Assembly (NCBI GenBank): GCA_910580155.1
Contig: CAJTWX010000054.1
Span: forward strand, 1 to 12,167
Length of the DNA stretch: 12,167 bases
Direction of reading: 5' to 3'
From: an uncultured Alphaproteobacteria bacterium
Lineage (GTDB): Bacteria; Pseudomonadota; Alphaproteobacteria; RF32; CAG-239
The notes under the pieces were generated by a model. It had not been told where the DNA came from and made no database searches. It worked only from the letters and a program-made list of their open reading frames with translations. This document shows, piece by piece, positions 7,447-12,167 of the stretch (its first letter is position 1; each line of letters begins with the position of its first letter). The position numbers and the translations under genes were made by a program.

Positions 7447-7448
7447 TT

Positions 7449-9275
7449 TTATCTTCCTGTCATTATTTGATAAGCTAAGAAATCACGAATAGTTTGTTCA
7501 AAATCCTTTTCTGTTATTTTTGAATAATCAGTTTCCATATAAGCCTCAGCCAGCCATTCGTCTTGTGCTGTTACTTGTTTTGTAACTGATAAGCCTTTTT
7601 CAGATTTTCTATTTCTATAAAGTTCTAACCAATGGCTTTCAATATCAGCCCAAACACCTTCATCTGAATTAGGTTTTGTTTTTTCAACACGACCGAGATT
7701 TTTGCGCTTTATGAAACCATCATCCTTAAAATATCCAAAAAATGTTTCTTTTATAGGAGCTCTCTCGTGTCTTGTACCAAGATTGAATACCATACAACAA
7801 GCGTTTGCACTTGCTCCTGGATGGAAAACATCTGGTGGTAGTGAAAATACGGCATCAAGTGTATGCTCTTGTAACATCTTTTCCTTAAAATTTCTAATAT
7901 CCTTAGCTTTTTCACCTCCTATAGCACACGCCATAGGTAATAAGACGGCTAATTTACCTGTTTTAACTTTTGATGCGATATAATGCACATAATGAAATCC
8001 TTTTGAAGGATCTTCTTTTGCATCTTTTTTCCAATTTTTAACATAGGTTGGATTTGAATATCTACGCTGAGCATTATATGGTGGATTCATCAAGACAACA
8101 TTAATTTTAGCATCTTTTATAAATTCATCATTTTCAAAACAACTCCCCATTCTTATATTTGAGTTGCCATCACTATGTATTAACATATTAGTTGTTGATA
8201 AACCAAAAGCTGTTTCTTCTGCTTCAATACCATATATTTGTTTTTTCTTTACTTCTTTACGTTCTTCTTCTGTAGCACAATCATCCATTGCCTCAGTCAT
8301 TGCCCTAACAAGAAAAGCTCCACTACCACAGCATGGGTCTAAAACTCTTGAATTACGATTTATTCCAACAACTTGGCACATAAAGTGTACGATGTGGTCT
8401 GGTGTAAAAGCTTGGTTTTTATCAGCTTTACCAACATATTTATTAAAAGTCGTAAAAAATAAATTCAAAATATCTTGCCCCATAGTACTCTTATCGTTTA
8501 TGTATGGCAAAATATCATCATCAATTTTTTTCAAAATTTCTTGTATATTTTCAGCTTTTAAATCTCTAATATCTTGCGAATCAAGAACTTTATTTTTGAG
8601 AATTACTAATTTTTGGGCTTTATTAAGGTCTTTATCTTCTAACAAATCGGTAATTGTGCTTTCTATACCGCTTAGGATTTGCTTTGTTTTTAATCCTTCG
8701 TATTTCAAATCATTTTTTAATGCTAATAGACAAGTTCCTACAAATTGACTACGTATCTTTTCACCTATTCCATGTTTGTGAAGAAGTTCATTTAATGCAT
8801 ACGTATTCTTAATCACTTGCTCTTTATTATTTTTCTTTCCAAGATACAAATCTGCATATTCATCAAAAGTTTTTAAAGCATATTGATTTTTAAGTTGGTG
8901 AGATTCATCTATAGTTAAATTACTTCCCCACCAAACCTTTATACGTTCATCTTCTGTATTAGCTAAAATAGCAATAATTTTATTTCCTGTTAATACTTTT
9001 TCATATTCGACATACGCTTGAAGTTGATGATATACCTTATCTTTATCTTCTCTATCAAAGTTTGGCTTTGTTTCGACTAAGACGGATATATTCCTTTTAA
9101 CAAAACGAATATCTAAATCTTTATGTTTAGTTCCTTTATATGTCACCAAAGATTCATCTATTGTTTTCCCAACAGCTTGCAAAGCTTTGGGATAACTGAA
9201 TTCATCTGCTTCTAAATTTTTTACCAGTAAATCAGCCCCAATTGTATTGATAATTTTCGTTCTGCTATTAGACAT
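7449..9275 (-). CDS. BcgI-like fused restriction endonuclease and N6-adenine DNA methyltransferase, 608 aa
   Basis: The N-terminal domain (about 1-140) carries a PD-(D/E)xK nuclease signature: Asp53 and Asp55 in HKDLDIRF, then Glu68-x-Lys70 in VLVETK. A helical linker (about 150-280) resembles the HsdM N-terminal region. The methyltransferase domain shows a motif X-like QAFTP (288-292), the cofactor loop VLDPCCGSGAF (311-321) and the catalytic NPPY (397-400) typical of adenine-N6 enzymes. Cutting and methylation therefore sit on one chain, as in BcgI A (about 640 aa), which needs the B specificity subunit and cuts on both sides of its site. A plain type I HsdM would lack the nuclease block, and no hsdR is present. 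The ATG at 9275 has GAGGGA at proper spacing. All key residues are intact, so the system is probably active. It is a defence system or selfish cargo of the island. Confidence 0.85.
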   Translation of the reverse strand: MSNSRTKIINTIGADLLVKNLEADEFSYPKALQAVGKTIDESLVTYKGTKHKDLDIRFVKRNISVLVETKPNFDREDKDKVYHQLQAYVEYEKVLTGNKIIAILANTEDERIKVWWGSNLTIDESHQLKNQYALKTFDEYADLYLGKKNNKEQVIKNTYALNELLHKHGIGEKIRSQFVGTCLLALKNDLKYEGLKTKQILSGIESTITDLLEDKDLNKAQKLVILKNKVLDSQDIRDLKAENIQEILKKIDDDILPYINDKSTMGQDILNLFFTTFNKYVGKADKNQAFTPDHIVHFMCQVVGINRNSRVLDPCCGSGAFLVRAMTEAMDDCATEEERKEVKKKQIYGIEAEETAFGLSTTNMLIHSDGNSNIRMGSCFENDEFIKDAKINVVLMNPPYNAQRRYSNPTYVKNWKKDAKEDPSKGFHYVHYIASKVKTGKLAVLLPMACAIGGEKAKDIRNFKEKMLQEHTLDAVFSLPPDVFHPGASANACCMVFNLGTRHERAPIKETFFGYFKDDGFIKRKNLGRVEKTKPNSDEGVWADIESHWLELYRNRKSEKGLSVTKQVTAQDEWLAEAYMETDYSKITEKDFEQTIRDFLAYQIMTGR

Positions 9276-9478
9276 AGTTCCCTCATTGATTAATTTTTCA
9301 TAAGATCACCATAGATAAAAATCCTTAAAACTTGGTTTCTAAAATAGAAAAAATAAGCAAATCAACCTCGGGTTCTTGACACCCATAAGTTAGATATTTG
9401 AAATTTAATACTTTTCACTTGCACGTTGATATTTTTTTGCCTAAATAGTAAATATAATTGACAACGTAGGGTATGGAG
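9276..9478. promoter_or_regulatory. Divergent intergenic region with a TATAAT box
   Basis: This 200-nt gap separates the restriction-modification operon from the divergent orphan gene. On the plus strand a perfect TATAAT (9453-9458) lies 20 nt before the preferred start at 9479; its best -35, TTGATA (9426-9431), is 21 nt away, too far for a standard promoter. For the minus strand TTGATT (complement of 9363-9368) is a possible -35 without a good -10. No clear controller-protein palindrome is visible. Confidence 0.4.
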
Positions 9479-9955
9479 ATGAAAATCAAACAGTATTTAT
9501 TAAAATTAAAACAAATAAAACCTCAAACGCATCGTATTAAAATTCTGAGAGGATTATTGGGTACAATCCCTTTCGTTGGTTCGCTTTTGGTAGAGTATTC
9601 TCCTGAAGTTCCATCAAATAATCTAAAACTTTCTCAAAAAGATGTAAATAGTTTATTGACCTTTATAAATGATAGTAAAAATAAAAAAAGAACTTGGTTT
9701 TCTTCCGATAGAGAAGCTTACGTAATGATTGATGACCAACTATGTGAACAACAAGGATATGTTTCTATCAAGTCAAATGATGTGTATATAACTTTCTTAC
9801 ATCCTTTTATTAATAATAACTATTTCTTCACTTTAGAACCATCTAATTATACAATAGCTATTGTAAAGAAAACAAATACATATATACATTTACATTTTTC
9901 AAAATATCCTAAAGAAAACAACTTAAGATGGTTCGTAAAAGGAGCAATCAAATAG
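9479..9955 (+). CDS. Orphan hypothetical protein of the island, 158 aa
   Basis: I do not recognise it. An ATG at 9473 also exists in frame, but 9479 is the better start because AGGG (9468-9471) lies seven nt before it and only one nt before the other. Residues 1-20 are strongly basic and amphipathic (KQYLLKLKQIKPQTHRIKIL), then a short hydrophobic stretch GLLGTIPFVGSLLVEY that is too weak for a sure membrane helix but might contact a membrane. The rest (about 50-158) has alternating polar and hydrophobic residues with many Asn, Lys and aromatics, suggesting a beta-rich domain. It runs divergently from the restriction-modification operon and ends just before the second attachment-like repeat. 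Its very low GC matches that operon, so it probably arrived with it. A role in defence, immunity or anti-restriction is possible but nothing in the sequence shows it. Confidence 0.65.
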   Translation: MKIKQYLLKLKQIKPQTHRIKILRGLLGTIPFVGSLLVEYSPEVPSNNLKLSQKDVNSLLTFINDSKNKKRTWFSSDREAYVMIDDQLCEQQGYVSIKSNDVYITFLHPFINNNYFFTLEPSNYTIAIVKKTNTYIHLHFSKYPKENNLRWFVKGAIK

Positions 9956-9976
9956 CTCGAAAACCGCAAGCTCTCT

Positions 9977-10049
9977 CCAGCCACATTGTATAAAGGACGA
10001 GGAATCGTCCCTTTTTCTTTATAAATCAATCATTTGAGTTGGTCCGTGT
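9977..10049 (+). repeat. attR-like direct repeat: tRNA 3' end plus terminator, copy 2
   Basis: It starts with CTCTCCAGCCACA, which has the form of a tRNA acceptor end with encoded CCA, and continues into a hairpin nearly identical to that after tRNA-Gln. No complete tRNA precedes it, although the preceding CTCGAA (9957-9962) is reminiscent of a T loop. Collinear matches to 6273-6345 are listed under copy 1. Confidence 0.6.
9992..10017 (+). terminator. Terminator hairpin, second copy
   Basis: AAAGGACGA (9992-10000), loop GGAA, and TCGTCCCTT (10005-10013) form a stem with one A-C mismatch, followed by TTTC. It probably ends the transcript of the orphan gene at 9479-9955. Confidence 0.7.
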
Positions 10050-10071
10050 GAGATGTTTTAAAAACAGCTCA
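10034..10071 (+). promoter_or_regulatory. Candidate integrase promoter overlapped by a 23-bp dyad
   Basis: TTGAGT (10034-10039) and TTTAAA (10057-10062) are 17 nt apart. Over the -10 region lies TGAG-A-TGTTTT-A-AAAACA-G-CTCA (10049-10071), a palindrome with one mismatched pair and a single central base. The geometry is that of an operator for a dimeric repressor or of an integrase/excisionase site. The -10 match is only fair. Confidence 0.4.
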
Positions 10072-10083
10072 TTTCGGGCATTT

Positions 10084-10103
10084 AGCCTTTTTGTGAAAGG
10101 GCT
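10084..10103 (+). promoter_or_regulatory. Hairpin covering the integrase Shine-Dalgarno site
   Basis: AGCCTTTT (10084-10091) can pair with AAAGGGCT (10096-10103, one G-T wobble). The AAAGGG part is the only plausible ribosome binding site for the ATG at 10107. Folding would hide it and reduce translation of the integrase fragment. Confidence 0.45.
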
Positions 10104-10106
10104 GAT

Positions 10107-10595
10107 ATGAAACTTTACAACCGAGAAACCTCTTACTATACTATCATTACAATTCCAAAGTGTTTGGTTTCCAAATACGGTAAAAAACAAATATGGAGAT
10201 CATTGAATACCAAGGATTACAAATTGGCTAAACTGCGGGCGGAGCTTGAAACAATGTCTATTCGGCGTAAATTATTAAACGATCTTAATAAACAAAAAGA
10301 GGAAGACTCTAAAACGCTCGATTTTGCCCAGATTCTTGATAATGACGATGATGATTTCTTTGAAGACGATATAGATATTAAAGATACCGTTGATTTTAGC
10401 CATTATACGGAAGAAGAATTTGCCAAACTGGATGACTTTTATGCAATGGCAAATATGTCCCACCAAATCTATGAAAAATTTAAAGAAATAAAAGAACGGC
10501 ACAGACAACAACAGAAAATACAAAAAGCTCTTGAAAAGGAAAAAGCAGATAAGCGACCTATCTCTGCTTTCAAAGTTTTAATTCGTGCTTTATAG
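10107..10595 (+). pseudogene. Truncated tyrosine-recombinase integrase, N-terminal fragment
   Basis: Residues 1-60 (YTIITIPKCLVSKYGKKQIW, then RSLNTKDYKLAKLRAE) match the DUF6538-type N-terminal domain that precedes the core-binding domain of many phage and island tyrosine integrases: an IP.x.L...GKK.I..SL.TKDY..A..R pattern. An acidic stretch (about 78-92) and a helical, Lys/Gln-rich stretch (about 100-148) follow. The catalytic domain with its Arg-His-Arg-Tyr set is absent. From Lys149 on, the reading frame is made of repeat R1 DNA and stops after 14 foreign codons, so the gene was cut by insertion or deletion at 10551. Intact relatives run to roughly 400-550 residues. Its place, shortly after a tRNA-like end and terminator, is where such integrases normally sit. 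The fragment cannot recombine DNA. Confidence 0.72.
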
Positions 10596-10681
10596 GCCCC
10601 ATTTTCTTTTTGCAGATATTTTGCCCAGTCCTCTTGGTTTTGGGCATCTTGTTTAAGGATATGTTTCTCAACATTATTCAT
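10469..10681 (-). pseudogene. Coiled-coil small protein gene in repeat R1, chimeric 3' end
   Basis: The ATG at 10681 is preceded by GGACGGGG. Residues 1-44 are highly charged with heptad-like leucine and isoleucine spacing (LQKENGAYKARIKTLKAEIG), suggesting a short coiled coil. After GRL the frame crosses the repeat edge at 10551 and runs about 26 residues in antisense to the integrase fragment (SAFSFSRAFC...), which is surely not native. The sister copy at the window end differs by Gly-to-Glu and stops two residues after the same edge. The upstream leader holds a dyad CGCTTT/AAAGCG (10706-10722). The role is unknown. Both copies may be shortened ends of a longer coiled-coil gene. Confidence 0.45.
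10551..10654. repeat. Direct repeat R1, at least 104 bp
   Basis: This stretch matches 12064-12167 with two differences in 104 bases (T/G at 10559/12072 and C/T in AGGCCCC/AGGCCTC), same orientation. Its left edge (AAGCGACC) is sharp: to the left the two copies have unrelated sequence, in both cases coding-like. The right edge cannot be set because the second copy reaches the window end. Confidence 0.9.
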
Positions 10682-10735
10682 ATACACCCCGTCCAATAGC
10701 TGGAACGCTTTGCCCGAAAGCGAAGTTCAGGCAAC

Positions 10736-10759
10736 TAAAAAGGCGCACTTTCGCGCACC
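10736..10759 (-). terminator. Terminator for the minus-strand pair 11543-10812
   Basis: On the minus strand GGTGCGC, a GAAA tetraloop and GTGCGCC (10742-10759) pair over seven positions with two G-T wobbles, followed by TTTTT (10737-10741). It lies 52 nt beyond the stop of the membrane protein gene and upstream of the small coiled-coil gene. Confidence 0.7.
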
Positions 10760-10811
10760 TCCAAATGAAATTTATTAGAAACTTGTAGTTTTAGGGCTAC
10801 ATAGGTATTTA

Positions 10812-11210
10812 TCAGTTAATTAACTTGGTTTTACGCATTTTTACAAACGCTATAATTAAAGAGATGAGGGATAAAAATAGTCCGACATAAACAATGCTAT
10901 ATAAAAAGGATACTGCAAAATTTTCTGTATATGTTATCAGATAAGAACTTCCTAAAAAAGCTATTGTTGTAAGCATCATCACATAAGGTACCCAACCGAA
11001 AGAGGCTAAATAGTATGATGTTTGTGGGTATCGCGTTATAAACCACGACAAATATTTAGGCGTTTTATTAAAACACAGCATTAATGCTGAACCTATAAAT
11101 AACCCAAAAAACACATTTGATATCATTTCAAATCCCAATAAAGAAAAAGGAGTGTCTAAAACACTATATATACCACCTAATACTAAAGCTTCTTTGGACC
11201 ATAATTTCAC
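10812..11210 (-). CDS. Hypothetical four-helix membrane protein, 132 aa
   Basis: I do not recognise the family. Hydrophobic segments lie at about residues 8-27, 30-47, 67-93 and 98-123, with a basic C-terminal tail (KMRKTKLIN) and a basic loop after the second helix (NKTPKYLSWFITR), which favours cytoplasmic placement of both. The start is GTG at 11210, supported by AAGGAG eight nt upstream; no in-frame ATG fits better. It follows the 92-residue gene by 54 nt on the same strand and ends before a good terminator, so the two are likely one transcription unit. Small membrane proteins next to small soluble ones in accessory DNA can be immunity proteins, holin-like proteins or toxin partners, but there is no sequence sign to choose. 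Its AT-rich composition matches the surrounding acquired DNA. Confidence 0.68.
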   Translation of the reverse strand: MKLWSKEALVLGGIYSVLDTPFSLLGFEMISNVFFGLFIGSALMLCFNKTPKYLSWFITRYPQTSYYLASFGWVPYVMMLTTIAFLGSSYLITYTENFAVSFLYSIVYVGLFLSLISLIIAFVKMRKTKLIN

Positions 11211-11264
11211 TGTTTGTACTCCTTTTCTTTATTGGTAATTTATTTTATAATAATACTTAATTCT

Positions 11265-11543
11265 TTATTTTTTCTTACGATTGCCGCAACTTTCATTAAA
11301 TGCGTTTATACTATGAGCTATGTTGGAACCACCAAAAGAGTCTGTATTATACAGATTGATATATTTTCCAATGACTGGAATCTTTTTGATTTGCGTATCT
11401 GCAATCATATTACCTGTAGAAACTGGTTTCTCAACAGATGCATCTTTTTTAATTTGCATAAAATTTTGAGCTATTCCTTTAGGTGAACAATCGTTATTAT
11501 AACGAGATTTAGCTTTTTCAGCTTCTGATAAAATTTTAGGCAT
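11265..11543 (-). CDS. Hypothetical small basic protein, 92 aa
   Basis: The start at 11543 (MPKILSEAEKAKSRYNNDC) is chosen because a perfect AAGGAGG lies five nt upstream; a longer in-frame reading to 11591 lacks such a site. The product is hydrophilic with a basic tail (GNRKKK) and two cysteines (19 and 86). The region 40-85 is rich in Asn, Ser, Gly and Ile and contains no obvious motif or signal peptide. It is not a recognised family. It is the first gene of a probable two-gene unit with the four-helix membrane protein. The strong ribosome site implies high translation, unusual for decaying DNA. Possible roles include a toxin or bacteriocin-like precursor with an adjacent membrane partner, or a phage-derived structural or regulatory protein; none is supported by direct evidence. 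Confidence 0.65.
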   Translation of the reverse strand: MPKILSEAEKAKSRYNNDCSPKGIAQNFMQIKKDASVEKPVSTGNMIADTQIKKIPVIGKYINLYNTDSFGGSNIAHSINAFNESCGNRKKK

Positions 11544-11591
11544 ATATGCCTCCTTTCTTAATGAAATTAAACACAATAGTCCTAGTCGCAT

Positions 11592-12056
11592 TTGTTATAT
11601 AGGTAGTAAAATATATGAAAATAAATAGTTTTTATATTTTTTTATGAATCTAACCTGCTGAATTTAAAATAAATCCGTAATAATCAAATAGTTAAACCGT
11701 AAAAATGTTAAAAAAAGGCCTTGACTTTAGCATTTCGGTCCGATAGTCCCTCTGTATAGATATGATAAAATTATGGAGATTCGAATAGCTTGTTTTACAA
11801 CATCTTCGAACTCACTTCTATATTTTTCAATAACTTAGCTAATTTCAGCCTTTTTGAGCATAAAAATGAACCTCTGCTAATTTAGTAGAGATTTAAAAGT
11901 TAGATTGATACTATATTCTTGTAAATATAAGGTTGCTTAATCAAGGTAATTTTACAATAGAAGAATTAGAGACTGCTAGATTTTTAACTTTATCAGCTCA
12001 ACGTCTACCCAATTATTCATTTAATTTAATGCCATTAGAAGAACATCCTTATTATG
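11592..12056. other. AT-rich stretch without an intact gene
   Basis: No good gene is seen in about 460 nt. Notable pieces are an isolated GC-richer patch (about 11715-11755, GGCCTTGACTTTAGCATTTC onward) and the pair TTCGAAT (11780-11786) with ATCTTCGAACT (11802-11812), the latter an exact 11-mer also found at 6377-6387 by the island edge. The last part is the coding fragment listed separately. The region may contain the scar of a further insertion. Confidence 0.5.
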
Positions 12057-12094
12057 CTACTGTAAGCGACCGATCTCTGCTTTCAAAGTTTTAA
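11933..12094 (+). pseudogene. Coding-like fragment running into repeat R2
   Basis: From a possible TTG at 11933 an open frame reads NQGNFTIEELETARFLTLSA, then QRLPNYSFNLMPLEEHPYYA, a natural-looking protein composition. It crosses the repeat edge at 12064 and stops after 10 more codons. There is no ribosome binding site of note and a stop lies shortly upstream, so this is probably the remains of a gene cut at both ends. The protein family is not recognised. Confidence 0.35.
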
Positions 12095-12167
12095 TTCGTG
12101 CTTTATAGGCCTCATTTTCTTTTTGCAGATATTTTGCCCAGTCCTCTTGGTTTTGGGCATCTTGTTT
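12057..12167 (-). CDS. Coiled-coil small protein in repeat R2, partial (start outside window)
   Basis: The visible 36 codons begin KQDAQNQEDWAKYLQKEN and continue EAYKARIKTLKAEIGRLQ before a TAG stop. They equal the copy at 10681-10469 except for Glu in place of Gly, and they end just past the repeat edge. If the start is the same as in that copy the whole protein would be 45 residues. The heptad-like pattern suggests a coiled coil. The function is unknown and the gene continues past the window end. Confidence 0.45.
   Translation of the reverse strand, partial: KQDAQNQEDWAKYLQKENEAYKARIKTLKAEIGRLQ
12064..12167. repeat. Direct repeat R2, at least 104 bp, cut by window end
   Basis: Second copy of 10551-10654, same orientation, 1513 bp further on, two mismatches. 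The copy runs off the end of the window. A sequence that stops within a repeat is typical of an assembly break, suggesting that the repeat has more copies elsewhere in the genome. Confidence 0.9.

Larger units (their letters stand above)
6276..9985. mobile_element. Putative genomic island with a BcgI-like restriction-modification system
   Basis: The segment is bounded by the 3' end of tRNA-Gln and a second, partly degenerate copy of that end and its terminator at 9977-10049. Base composition changes sharply at the tRNA: the island genes are far more AT-rich than nrdA or marC. Cargo is a two-gene restriction-modification operon (minus strand) and a divergent orphan gene. There is no integrase inside; the nearest is the truncated one at 10107, outside the second repeat. 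The unit may have been moved by an enzyme supplied elsewhere, or its own recombinase was lost. Confidence 0.5.

Noticed and set aside
8164..8748. Plus-strand open frame of 194 codons inside the methyltransferase gene
   Set aside because: Antisense to conserved methyltransferase motifs; the Ser/Leu/Phe-rich product is typical of a reverse-strand shadow.
9473..9478. ATG at 9473 as the start of the orphan gene
   Set aside because: The AGGG ribosome site would be one nt from this ATG; the next ATG at 9479 has seven-nt spacing.
9957..9983. A second complete tRNA gene ending in CTCTCCAGCCA
   Set aside because: Only an acceptor-like 3' end and a vague T-loop resemblance are present; no D arm, anticodon arm or matching 5' acceptor strand can be built upstream, where the orphan gene is coding.
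10275..10523. Minus-strand Phe/Ile-rich frame opposite the integrase fragment
   Set aside because: Composition (runs of Phe, Ile and Val) is the mirror of an acidic, Lys-rich coding strand, and no start signal is present.
11214..11486. Plus-strand open frame of 90 codons opposite the 92-aa gene
   Set aside because: The minus-strand frame has a perfect AAGGAGG site and a natural composition; this one is its hydrophobic shadow.
6205..12167. CRISPR array in the accessory region
   Set aside because: Only two copies of the 104-bp repeat exist and they are 1.5 kb apart; no short regularly spaced repeats are present.

Overview
The window looks like a low- to mid-GC, Gram-negative-type bacterial chromosome. 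Evidence is a probable outer-membrane lipoprotein, sigma70-like promoters with 17-nt spacers, strong Shine-Dalgarno sites and a tRNA gene with encoded CCA. No marker here fixes the lineage; a host-associated proteobacterium is only a guess. The window ends inside a repeat, which is what one expects of a draft-assembly contig end.

Positions 1-5900 are an ordinary chromosomal backbone. An unrecognised 197-residue protein (+) and a secreted or lipoprotein gene (-) converge on back-to-back terminators. Next comes a minus-strand operon nrdA-nrdB-marC-like (5332 to 1384): the two subunits of an aerobic class Ia ribonucleotide reductase with all catalytic and metal ligands visible, then a six-helix MarC/UPF0056 membrane protein. 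A good promoter precedes nrdA. An 81-bp GC-rich element with near-perfect terminal inverted repeats abuts the marC stop codon. A small four-helix membrane protein (5896-5477) closes the backbone.

Positions 6205-12167 are accessory DNA in front of a tRNA-Gln(UUG) gene. The tRNA 3' end plus its terminator hairpin recurs in diverged form at 9977-10049. Between the copies is a much more AT-rich 3.7-kb segment with a two-gene restriction-modification system of BcgI (type IIB) style: a fused nuclease-adenine methyltransferase (608 aa) and a two-domain specificity subunit (338 aa), on the minus strand. A divergent orphan 160-residue-class gene lies beside them. This looks like a tRNA-targeted genomic island that has no integrase of its own.

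Just beyond the second repeat lies the N-terminal part of a tyrosine-recombinase-like integrase (DUF6538-type N terminus). It has a dyad over its predicted promoter and its Shine-Dalgarno site lies in a hairpin. It is cut off at residue 149 by a repeat of at least 104 bp. The same repeat reappears at 12064 to the window end, where it also interrupts a coding fragment. Between the copies are a terminator, a 92-residue small protein followed by a four-helix membrane protein (possible two-gene unit of unknown role), and about 0.45 kb of AT-rich DNA without a convincing intact gene. The layout suggests repeated insertion and decay of elements at one tRNA hotspot.
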